DNA of 64,000 nucleotides, from positions 11,879,187 through 11,943,186 of the forward strand of contig NC_088206.1 of assembly GCF_037126465.1 (NCBI RefSeq), given 5' to 3'. Within the stretch, counting starts at the first letter, position 1, and each line of letters starts with the position of its first letter. Source of the stretch: Ornithodoros turicata. Its lineage: Eukaryota > Arthropoda > Arachnida > Ixodida > Argasidae. Position numbers and translations under genes: made by a program. Of the stretch, positions 22,828 to 32,800 are shown piece by piece. A model generated the notes under the pieces. That model made no database searches, had not been told where the DNA came from, and saw nothing but the letters and a program-made list of their open reading frames with translations.

Positions 22828-22985
22828 TAGCGAGTTTTAGTATACCGTTGGTAACGTCGCCGGTATGTTACCGTGCCCACCGGAACCAATGACAGCGTGC
22901 GTGATACAGAATCTTAGCTGTTGATAGAGTGCGGTAGACGCGGTAACCTACGGGGCTCCCGGTAGCGGTATACTAAAACTCGCTA
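22828..22985. mobile_element. MITE with TA ends and 27-base inverted repeats
   Basis: TAGCGAGTTTTAGTATACCG at the left mirrors CGGTATACTAAAACTCGCTA at the right, perfect for 20 bases. A terminal TA on each side would fit a TA target. There is no coding capacity in 158 bp. Confidence 0.8.
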
Positions 22986-23953
22986 TTTCCATATCTCAAA
23001 CAGCCAGAAGCTTTCGTGCCTGTCCGCAATGGTTTTGCTTCAAGTGTTTCCTTTATACGATAGCTGACTGGTGCTCTGAATTTTTTCTTGCATTCCTGTT
23101 TTTAATACACAATTTCCAATGAAGTGAGGCTGAACGCGATCGTCCCGGCGTTATATGGGGGAATGACATGCCACGTTCATGCCCTCCCCTGCCCCTCCCC
23201 CCGAGAAAATAAACATCGATGAATGAACAGCTCATGTATAGTATAGTCCGTTCACGTATTTGCGGCAGGGCTAAGCTGCGTGTGCTCGTGCTCCTGCGTC
23301 ACAGTCAACGTCGGCTTCGTCGTCCACCTGCACGTGCAGCGGTATAGCATTTCCAGCGCTCAAATTGTTGTGCCTTGTGACGATACCCTCCATGAGAGAT
23401 GGCAGCACTGCGCTGCCCATTCTGAAGCGGCGTACTCCACGGATGACCATACCTGACAAAAACTCGTGTGCCGAGTCAACGGCTTAACATAGATGAAATC
23501 TTTTTGTTGGTATTGGTTCTTGATATGTTTTTCTAGTGCGTGATCGAGCCAGATTTTCGATTTTGGGCGGCTCTATTTTGTAAGCGAGCGGAATCTCGAA
23601 ATATAGCTTTTCCCAAACCTTTCGACGACGATATAAAAATTTCTGAGTCTAAAACGCAAAATCTGCTTCGATCAGGCACTAGATCTAAGCATCCTCTTCC
23701 ATTTAAAAGCAGTTGCACGGAGATCAACCGAATTTTCGCGGCGCTACGGGAGTTGAAAAATGTATGGGGATTCCCATAGAGCGTCGGTGGTATATATAGA
23801 AGACGAAGGAACACAGATTGAAAAGGCGCGGACGGGCCTCGAAGAAATGTAAAGCGCGCTTCACTGCTGAACGCAATACTATGGGCTTCTTTCTTTCCTC
23901 CGCGGCTTGCTGACGTGCGCTTCCAAACTAGGAGGCTATGCTGGCCGATTGTC
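22986..23953. other. Unassigned stretch, probably old repeat
   Basis: No gene is recognised. The block 23530-23840 (around GGCGCTACGGGAGTTGAAAA and ATGTATGGGGATTCCCATAG) has the look of an interspersed repeat, but I see no second copy in this window. Confidence 0.3.
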
Positions 23954-24075
23954 GAGATACCTGATGCGTCGAGGTAAGTAATCGGAACACGCCTATTGGA
24001 CAGCGTTGCGGACGGTGCTCCCCGCTGTCCAATAGACGCGCTTCGATTATTTTTCTCGACGCATCAAGTTGTCTC
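23954..24075. mobile_element. 122-bp foldback element
   Basis: CTGATGCGTCGAG and CCTATTGGACAGCG on the left are mirrored by CGCTGTCCAATAG and CTCGACGCATCAAG on the right. The arms are about 50 bases with several mismatches, and the central loop is short. Confidence 0.75.
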
Positions 24076-24084
24076 TACATAAAC

Positions 24085-24135
24085 AACAACAACAACAGCA
24101 TGACGATGGGATGAGGTGTTTCACCTCGAGAAAGA
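24085..24135 (+). repeat. LINE 3'-end module
   Basis: Five CAA units, then GATGGGATGAGGTGTTTCAC. It resembles the CAA-tailed LINE ends at 8186 and 29812. Confidence 0.4.
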
Positions 24136-24197
24136 ACTCCGTTAGCGCAGCGGTAGCTGGGACATTCCTGTAAAGTGCGGCCACCTTCCGTCTTAGG

Positions 24198-24343
24198 CCG
24201 GTTTCACACTAACGCTTTCTCGTCCGTGTCTCGTCCGTATTTTTCACGAAGCCAAAACGGAACCATTGGAACCTGCGGGGTCGATTGCCCCGAGGCTCTG
24301 TTTTTGAAGCAAACGGACGACAAAAAACGTTAGTGTGAAATGG
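24198..24343. mobile_element. 146-bp hAT-type MITE with 8-bp target duplication
   Basis: The termini CCGGTTTCACACTAACG and CGTTAGTGTGAAATGG are inverted repeats. GTCTTAGG flanks the element exactly on both sides (24190-24197 and 24344-24351). An 8-bp duplication is typical of hAT transposases. The element is too short to code and must have moved with enzyme made elsewhere. Confidence 0.75.
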
Positions 24344-24599
24344 GTCTTAGGTGGAGAGGTCGCGCCGCAAACTTTAAGTAAGGTCTACATTCCCATCACA
24401 GAGTATTAAAATTAGGACGAAGGCGAGGAACTGCGTGATCGAGACAGCGTGTCAACCGAAAAACCTCCACAAATATCGAAGGAGGCATCGCTCAGGCAGT
24501 GTAAACGACTATGATGAAAAGGACAGTGGCAATGTACAATTGTCGTCGTCCGAGGATCATTGAGACTCGAGGAAGATCAGTGAGTTAATGTAATTGAAT

Positions 24600-25745
24600 A
24601 AAACTTTCGAAGGACGAAGTGCAATTTTTTCCCGAGTCGGCGGCACGTGCAGCAGCGGCAGCAGTCATGGCGACGAGCAGTGTGTCTGCGCAGCTATGGA
24701 ACAGCGATGTATAATCAAGTTCCTTGTGAAGGAGCACGTCAAGCCAGCTGATATTTTACAAAGATTACAAACACAGTATGGGGAACAAACGATGTCAAAG
24801 GCATAAGTGTACGAATTGTGCAGACAATTTGACGAAGGACTGGATATGGTGACGAACGAACCACATGGACACGTTCGTTCAACTGCAGTCACGCCAGTGA
24901 ACATCGGAGGCGTTGAGCAATCCATCCTCGAGAGTCGGCGAGTAACAGTTCGGGACATTGCCCAGCCCAGCGTAATATTAGTGTCGGCAGTGTGAAGACA
25001 ATCATTCACGAGCATTTTACTGTTCCGCAACGTCTGTGAAAGACGGGTTTCCCGACACTTCACTTGTGGCCAGAAGGGAGCGCGCATGGCAGTCTCTGAG
25101 CAGCTGCTGAACCAGTTTCAACCTGAGGGGCACGAATTTTTGCAACAATGTGATGAAGCCTGGGTGCATCATGTTACCCAAGAAAAAAAAAAAAAAAACA
25201 GCTTCGAATGGCGACATTTATAAGGCTTCCCCGCCGCCAAAGAAAATCAAGATGCAGCCGTCTCCATGGGAGCTGCCTTCAGGGATATGCGGGGTGTCAT
25301 CCATATGAAATTCTTAGAGCAACGGGTTACGATTAATGCCCAGTACTATTCCACCTTGATAAAGGGTGCCGTCCGAAACGCAATTCGCAAGATTGTCCGA
25401 AAGGATCATTCTTCTTCATGACAATGCTCGCCTTCACACGGTGAATTTGACGGTAGCAACAGTGGCCGAAATGCGCTGGGTGGTATTGCCCCATGACATT
25501 CCAGATATAGCCCCGAGCGATTACCATTTTTGAGGGCACCTTAGAGAGCACTTTGGCGGAAAGACGTTCCGCACAGATAAAGCCATCCAGAAAGATGTCT
25601 CGCGGTGGCTACGACAGCAGTCCAATATTCTTTATACGCCAAAAGGCATCAAAGAGTTGCCACAGCGATGGCAGCGGTGTGTAGATGCGCACGGTAAATA
25701 CTTGCTTGCGGTGCTTCCCGAATTTTCGATTGTATTTAAATAAAT
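24600..25745 (+). mobile_element. Decayed mariner-type element with transposase relic
   Basis: From ATG 24696 the frame reads MEQRCIIKFLVKEHVKPADI, the N-terminal helix-turn-helix style of mariner / SETMAR-type transposases. It is interrupted by a stop at 24804 and continues VYELCRQFDEGLDM. After frameshifts come CDEAWVHH (D at 25152), LLHDNARLHT (D at 25420) and IAPSDYHF (D at 25519), matching the DD34D triad. The last spacing is 32, so small deletions have occurred. A further stop lies directly after the last motif, and the C-terminal RWQRCVD-type block follows at about 25667. The 30-bp terminal repeats expected of mariner were not found, so the outer limits are approximate. It is clearly non-functional and much older than the transposase at 16335. 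Confidence 0.85.
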
Positions 25746-25956
25746 CAGTCTTCGGTCAACCTTGACCGACCTTGCACTTGCGAGCGAAGTAATAGGCCGA
25801 GATATCGTACGTCGGGCTTCACGGAGAGTCCGATGTACTTTGTGTACCAGCAGAGATGTGCTTATGGCTGTGTCCTCAGGCATTCCAAGAGTTCTGCAGA
25901 AGCCCTCAATTGCCCATATCAAATCCGCGCACTTTCTTCTGCGGGAATAACTCAAT

Positions 25957-26056
25957 GTCCGTAGCTATACCAGGACTGTGCGTTTGCACATTCAGGAGAG
26001 CTCCGCAGGCTAGACAGCTTATACACACCGCACTTTGATCTTAGCCCAGAAGCAGA
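25957..26056 (-). pseudogene. U2 snRNA-like pseudogene, internally deleted
   Basis: On the minus strand four U2-like blocks occur in the right order: GCTTCT near the 5' end, GGCTAAGATCAAAGTG (26031-26046), GGAGCTCTCC resembling stem-loop III, and CCTGGTATAGC resembling stem-loop IV. The GTAGTA branch-site-pairing sequence is absent, and about half the normal length is gone, so it cannot work as U2. The 16-base block is the strongest evidence; the other blocks are weaker. Confidence 0.45.
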
Positions 26057-27130
26057 CCGCCTAGAGCCTAGGCAGCAAAAGTCATCGACGAAATACACTT
26101 CGCGATGCCGGGAACGGACATGCGTCCCATGGCCATGTCAGTGCGAAGACGCTGCCGGACTGACAGAGTTCCCACACTTCCACACGGTTCCTTCTTCTTT
26201 TTTTTTTTCTGCCGATCAAAGTATCAATCTCATTCCGTGAGACTCGAGAGTGAGAGGGATACCACTTTGGAGGAGAGACACAAGCAATACTTGGAACATC
26301 GCACCACACAAAAAAATAAGGTCAAGGGAGCACAAAAACTGCATGCTAGCCGAGTGGACGTGAGATCCTTCAGCCCCACAATGAATACTAAAAGGGACAC
26401 CGCGCTTTCACGAGAAATCTTCACGTGCAACATCACAAAGCTCTCTTTTCCATCATCAAAGACTAGATGACGTCTCCAGGCATCATTCCATCATGCGATC
26501 GCACGCACGCACATGACGTACCGCGTCACGTGGTTCAAATCCAGCGCCGCTCCTTTTCTTGTTCACCGTCTCACCTGGAAGCCGTGAAAGGGACGTAGGC
26601 CGGTAACCACGGCTTCGCAATCCATCATGGGGAAACTCTTAAATTAATGCCAGGTCGGAGACGCACATATAGCCATATGTTTGCTGTATGGGTATGCGGC
26701 GATTTTTGATGGTGAGGTCTACGGGTGCTACATGCTGGTTTGGTTACGCATAGGATGTCAGATGATCCGTCAAATGTTGGGTCATGTCGTGGCGAGGCGA
26801 ATCAGTGTCAAGGCTTGAAGTGTATTTCGTGGGCTTTGTGATGCGTCGGTGCATGCGTTTTGTTGAAAGAGACGGATATGACAATGCCCGGGTCCCGTGG
26901 TTGAGGCTGTGGGTACTCTACGGGGCACACGTACAGGAAAATTTGCGTGGCTAATCTTTCGAACGGAGAGTCTTTATATCGGCTTCTCGATCGAGGCGGA
27001 AAGTAAAATTTTTCGTGAGCTGTTAATGGCCATGGTCATTCATATGGTACTTTGTCATCGCGTACTTCACTCGTGGACATTATACAGAGCACATGAGCCG
27101 TGAACAGCTTCAAGACTGACTTCCAAAAGA
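26057..27130. other. Unassigned stretch
   Basis: No gene is recognised. A T-rich tract (about 26193-26210) and an AT-poor, G-leaning part (26690-26900) are visible. Frames are short. Confidence 0.3.
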
Positions 27131-27341
27131 ACTAGATGAAACCGAGAGGCACGGAAGGACAGACAAAACAAAACGGAAGAGAAAGAAAGGAAAAGACTAT
27201 TATAATTGTCCTCTGATCTATCTGATTAATCGTGCTGTAACACGTGGAGGACAGACAAAAAAAATAAAAAAATTTTTAGTCCAAGGATTTGTTTTGTTTT
27301 GTCTGTCCTTCCGTGTTCCGAGCCTCTCGGTTTCGTCTAGT
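27131..27341. mobile_element. Foldback element with about 45-base arms
   Basis: The left arm 27131-27174 (ACTAGATGAAACCGAGAGGC and on) is mirrored by 27291-27341 (GCCTCTCGGTTTCGTCTAGT at its end). The flank with the GA microsatellite at about 27388 and the loop block AATTGTCC near 27206 resemble 20150-20240, suggesting a second, damaged copy there. Confidence 0.7.
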
Positions 27342-27567
27342 ATGCATGGTTACCAGCTTGCCTGCACGCTTTCCCTCGTTCCAAACGAGAGAGAGAGAGA
27401 AAAAAAGGAAAAACTCCGGAGCGTTCTTATCCCGTTCCTGTATTCGGTTTCCTGTGGCAACGTTTTCATTGTAACATTACCATTTGCATCACTGGAATGT
27501 TGTCATTATGTACAGGAGTGCGGTTCCTCAGCGTGTCGTACCGAGAGATTGATTGTCGTGTCCCATG

Positions 27568-28220
27568 CAGTGATCGGCAAAGTACCTCAAAATTGTACTT
27601 GAAATAAAGCACGAAGTACCTAGTAATACCTGTTGTACTTTAAGTACAGTACAAAGTACTGCATACTACAAATGTACTTGAAGAAAAGTACAAAGTCATT
27701 TGCAAAGTACTTTAAAGTACTCATCAAGTACATTACAAATTTATATCGTACGTATCATTGGACGTTCCAACACTTGGTGGTGATTAAACGTGAGGTAATT
27801 ATATGTTTCAACTGTTATCTTTAGAAAGCTGCCCATTGTGCCATGGGGTAGTGGGCCGCACCCTATGTGGCAAATTTCCCCATTCATTATCATTAATTTA
27901 TTTGTTGTTGCTGTTTTTTAGAAAGCTTTTAGCAATCATTTTTCCCAAGTACTAGCTAGAAACATGGATAGTTTACAGCTCATTCATTAATATGAACAGA
28001 AGGAAATTATTTTGCGACAAAGCTTTGGGTATTTGCCCATTGGGTGCTTGGGTACTTAAAAGGGCAGTACCGAAGACAAGTAGCCGGTTTTCGTCACCAC
28101 CACCACCACCACCGAAGACAAGTACTTAAAGTACAGTACAAGTATAAAGTACAAGTACCGAGAAATGTACTTAAAGTAGTACTTGAGCACTTGGTACGTC
28201 AAGTATACTTCCCATCACTG
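27568..28220. mobile_element. hAT-type element made of GTACTT repeats, with exact 8-bp target duplication
   Basis: The element starts CAGTGATCGG and ends CCCATCACTG, typical hAT termini. GTCCCATG flanks it exactly on both sides (27560-27567 and 28221-28228). Both subterminal regions are packed with AAGTAC / GTACTT in both orientations (27590-27740 and 28110-28210). It encodes no transposase. A later insertion splits its middle (27831-27916). A CAC microsatellite lies at about 28092-28112. Confidence 0.85.
27831..27916 (-). mobile_element. 5'-truncated LINE tail nested in the hAT element
   Basis: Read on the minus strand it begins with a CAGCAACAACAA tract and continues ATAAATTAATGATAATGAAT and GCGGCCCACTACCCC. 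These match the LINE 3' UTR at 29812-29893. TTTAGAAAGCT stands on both sides (27820-27830 and 27917-27927), an 11-bp target duplication, so both ends of the insertion are exact. Confidence 0.8.
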
Positions 28221-28228
28221 GTCCCATG

Positions 28229-29339
28229 ATGGAAGGTATGTCATGAATCGCGAGCATGACTACTTGGCGAACACACCGTGCAAAAGCTGTCGAGACAAGA
28301 GCAACATATTGCAACATATGTCGTTACTATCGTGAAGAGATTATAGGTATATAAATCAGTGAAGTTGTAGTTTACTTCTTTTAAGTGAGTTATCGCCTTT
28401 GCCTCTTCCAGGAAATGGATAAACTTCCTCACCGGATACCACGTTTTAGGTAAGTGCAACGAGACGAGCTCTTAGGACATAAAATGGTTCTCTAAAGTGG
28501 GGAGCTCTCAGCGGTTGACATTTTACATACTAGTTCATCTGCGATAGAGCGAGACACGCTTCAAAACAGGAAGAATGAAGAACATGTAAAGCGACATAGT
28601 AAACTACCAGAACACCCTGTGTATCAGTAATCTACGCTATATTTTTAGACCTATACTTGTATGCTCAAATGTCCTCGTTGTACCGAAACATTTGGGCCTA
28701 TAGACGAATAGCCTGCGCACGAGCATTACCGCCGTGCGAAAAGCTGCTTTTACAGGCTCTGCCCTAATTCACACACAGTCCAGATGCCATCCATACACAT
28801 ACGTGTGTTTCCAGAAACCATAAAACTCAGATGACAAAAAAAAAAAAGGCCTTATGGGGGCACCCCACTAAATGCATGTGGCATCCACCTGACTGTCAAG
28901 TGAGGCTGCCACTCAGCAGTGTGCAGACGGGTATGCAGAAACACGTGTCCAAACTTTCGAATGTCTCGTCCGACAATGAGTTCGCCTGTTCTCTCCGAAG
29001 TTCGCGAGCGCCCGATCGAGTCCCCTTCGTCTTGCATCGTCTGCGAAATACAGGCCAAGCCGCAGAGAACGTGTAAGAGGACGGGTAAGGGTGTCGAGTT
29101 ACACGCGTGTCGAGACGGGTAACGGATGAGTGTAACCAACCGAGCACTGTAATGCAAACATGCGTTTTTGTGAGGAATGCACGGGGACGGTCGGTTAACG
29201 AGAAGCGGTGGCGGTTAACGAGTTTTGCTCTTTTTTCGTAATGTGTGCTTTGGTGGCGCTGGTGTTCGATTTATCTTCGTGCAGCAAGCCGGTGCTGGAA
29301 CGTGAGAGCTTTTCAAGAGCGGCAACATCGGTACCCTTA
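28229..29339. other. Unassigned stretch
   Basis: No gene is recognised. The part just before 29340 may belong to the LINE that follows, but no reverse-transcriptase motif is readable there. Overlapping frames at 28831-29157 show no known domain. Confidence 0.3.
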
Positions 29340-29699
29340 CGTTGTCGCTCCACAGGATTGATCCTCACCTCACATATCGAATACCATCAAGGACGCCCAC
29401 ACCAGTGGAATCCTTACTCCACCGATTTCGGCTGAACGTTCTCCGCGGCCGCGCGTTCCTACACCGTATCGGGACAGCTCCGTCACCAGACTGCGTCCAA
29501 TGCGGCGAGTGCCAGAGGACACTGAACACATACTGCTCAGCTGCGAGCAATTCGCAGCAAGTCGTGAAGTTCTCCGGGATGCCTTGTGGTCAGGCACGAC
29601 AACGGCCCTCTTGACCTCAAGAAGGTACTCGGTGACTTGCCAGCAGAACATCGACATGTTTCGCACTCTGTGAGGTACTTTCTTAGGACTTTTGTATAA
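29340..29699 (+). pseudogene. C-terminal end of a LINE polyprotein (after the reverse transcriptase / RNase H)
   Basis: The plus strand reads ESLLHRFRLNVLRGRAFLHR, then IGTAPSPDCVQCG, and after a frame break DTEHILLSCEQFAASREVL. After another break comes LDLKKVLGDLPAEHRHVSHS and a terminal FLRTFV with stop TAA at 29697. The CxxC...HxxxxC arrangement is the small zinc-knuckle-like end seen in many arthropod non-LTR retrotransposons. At least two frameshifts and loss of everything upstream (no YxDD motif found) show a 5'-truncated dead copy. The clade cannot be fixed from this piece. Confidence 0.75.
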
Positions 29700-29893
29700 C
29701 AAGCCACTTTTTAACCTCCTTGGTAGCAAGATCTTGCTACGCTACCATAAGCGTACTAGAGTAGCCGGCCCAATGTAGAGTTGGGCCAACATCATTCTTT
29801 TTTTACCTACCTAACAACAACAACAAATAAATTAATGATAACGAATGGGGAAATTCGCCACGTAAGGTGCGGCCCACTACCCCAAGGCATAAT
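29700..29893 (+). repeat. LINE 3' UTR with CAA-repeat tract
   Basis: It directly follows the LINE stop codon. It contains an inverted motif around GGCCCAATGTAGAGTTGGGCC, a T7 run, AACAACAACAACAA, ATAAATTAATGATAACGAAT and GCGGCCCACTACCCC. The last 80 bases recur at 27831-27916 as a separate insertion. That supports placing the element's 3' end near GCATAATGGGCC. Confidence 0.7.
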
Positions 29894-32800
29894 GGGCCAG
29901 CGACAGCATTTTGGGGCCAACCACGGTGTGTGTCCGTCCGTAGCTTTACTGAACCACGTGACAAATTTATTTGCCAGCGGTGGCCCTATGAGGCTATACC
30001 ACATTTAAAGGCATTTCGAAACGCCGCGGCGCTACTTGCAGCGGACTCTCCACGTCATATGGAGTGGCGTCAGCGTCACTTAATCGGTTCTCTCTGAAAG
30101 AGGGGAAGGGTTTCTGAGGGCGGTGCGTGACAAACAGCGCACGCCTTGTGATGGCCAGGATGTGTTCGCGGCGCGCGGAAATTGTGTAGTCTTCGCAGTA
30201 ACGCAAAAAAAAAAAAAAAAAAAAAAATTAGTGGTTTCACAAAACATTAAAAGGCTTTCAATAAAAGTGTAATAGCATTTAAAAAATTAGATACATAAAA
30301 AACACATATACTAAATGATGAGTACTACTTGTGTCATCGTTATACTTTTTTTTATCAGTGCTACTTAAACACAATGAAATGTTACCTCTTCAGTCTTCAG
30401 ACAGTATATACACCAGCTCGCTTGCACCATTTCAATTCGTTCATCGATTCCAAAAGAGTTCTGCCAAATATCTGCCCTATATAAGGCTACCACGTTTTAA
30501 CGCATATGGCACAGTGCCCAAAGGAGCAGAAGCTGCAGTTTTTCAGATATACGCATATTTTCATTTCTTTCTATATGCGTAATCTATGGTATGTAACAAA
30601 CGTCAATAATTCTGCAAAGCAGCAACGAAAAAAGTATCGGTCTGTGTTTGAACACGCCACATGTACATCACCGCGCGATTAAGATCCGAATCACACTTAA
30701 CCTCCTAATCAATCAATCCGAATCGCCTCCTAATCCTTAAGCACGCTACATCTGTAGAGGAATGCTATCCGCTACAGAAACAGCATTCTTAAGACTTCAG
30801 AGCTTTGTATACTACGGACAGTAAGGCGCCACTAGAGTAATATCTGGGAGACATTTTTCTCCTAAAGAGGCTCGCGTGATCAATTTAGTGGCCGGACATT
30901 TGTGTGCGGAAAGATAGCAGAAATCTAAATGGAGGCACCAAGAGCCGTGTTTGCTCAAGACTACGCCGGACCCTCGCGTCTTAGCTTTGCACTAATGGAC
31001 TGATTAGAATGTGCCAGACTGGACGCGGTCTCAAGGAACCTACCATTGTACCCTCATAAATATCTGGGAAAGACAGATATACTACGTTTGCCAGTACTGG
31101 ACACACGTACAGCCTGCTTTGTGAGCACAGGTGTGCGCGCAGGACGTTCACTTGCATACAGTGTGTCGACGTTTGTGATATGTTTCGTGTATATAAAGAT
31201 ACCATGCCGTACCGTAGGTCCACGGAACTGGCAAGGGACCCTTCCTCATGGCGTCCTCTATTGATGGTGATGAAGTAGAAGAAATAGTGATCTCATTATC
31301 AATCGTGTCTCCTGAAATCATTCGAATGAAGAAGAGAGCGTTGTACTCTACAAACGTGCCAGTGTCGCGTAATGGTCAGTGCACTTTACAAACACCACCA
31401 AGATACAGAAAGCCTGCGCGCTCGTGGACGTGACGTAACAATTAAGAATCAGCCAGTCAGGATCTTGTTTTCAACGGCCGTAGCCAATCATAAACGTGCT
31501 TTCAGCGGTCGTGGCCATGGAGATGAACCACCGTCGTCTGCGAGTTGTGATTGAACGCCCCTGCGTAATAAATGGGAAAGCTTGGAAATAAAGCGCAAAA
31601 CGGTCTCAGTCTTTCTCAAAACCGATTTTCTGGAAAGCGTCTTGCACTTTTTGTCTAAATATTTAGGTCTGCAGGTTCCAGGTGAGCTGCAATCATTTGC
31701 GGGTTCTCGAATTCGCAGAACGGTGAATCGCAGTATAGTAGACGAATTCTGACTCTTAACGTCACATCCGCCTCCGCTGTTGGCGGCATCAATGGCTGGT
31801 CTGGCGGATGACAATGTCACACACGCAGAATGTATTCGAATGAATCCAAGACTCGAACATAAAAGATCCCAGCATCAACATAAGGAAAAGACAATGCTCA
31901 TTCTGTTAGTTACGCTTAATAAACGAACCACAAAACAAGGAATGTTGTCAAAGTGGGCAGCATGCGTCAGGCCGCGAACCGTGATAGACGTGTGTAGGTA
32001 TAACTTCCGCATGCTCTGATGTAACCCACACGTCATTTTTGACTGATCCTCCCTTCCGCACTTTTGTGTGCGTTGAACTGCCGTGTCGAGGCCAGCTTTC
32101 CCACCGCCGCATAAGATTCCGATAAAAAAAAGAAGAAAATAAAACGTAAAAAAGTTCCAGATCCAAGCAAAAGTACCGTGACCGTGAAAAGAAACTTTCT
32201 GAACTTGCTCAACAATATCCAGAACTTCTTTTCTCTCTCTCTCTCTCTCGCTCAATTCTATAATCGAAAAGGGATAGCAACAGAAACCGAGAACCTCGCG
32301 GTTCTTGCTATATGTACGAATACATTCCAACGACGTAAAAAAAAGTGAATATTCCCCGAAAAACCCCTCCGACAACATGAATGAAAAGCACCGCCACAAT
32401 GTCTTCTTCCCCGTCCTCTCCACGGAAGAAAGAAAAATCTCCCGGAACCTCGCAGTTTCGCAATCTTTCCCACACTGCTTCCTAAAAAGCGCGGTTCCCT
32501 CCGCGTATTTATATGTATACACCACTTATGCATCGGGTGGTTCACCTGCACACTTCATAGCCATTGTCGTTCCCTAACCCCGTGTTACCTGGGCGTTGTA
32601 ACTATAACGACAAGTTTTTTTTGTTTTTTTTAAAGGTGGTTTGTGTCATCATCGAACCTTCCCCAATCGTGTTACCCAACACGAAGAGGCACCTGCCTTC
32701 GGCGGCTCACCGACGAAAACGTACCCGGAAGTGACGATATCGTGACGTTATTTTCGCGTATCGCGGTGAGCACAAGGTCACAACCTTGGTTCGTTTTCGA

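Noticed and set aside
28092..28112. Polyhistidine-coding CAC tract as part of a protein
   Set aside because: It is a microsatellite in the non-coding body of the hAT element.
31875..32525. 216-codon minus-strand frame as a gene
   Set aside because: No known domain; part of it is an ERERER tract from a CT microsatellite; no splice or promoter support.
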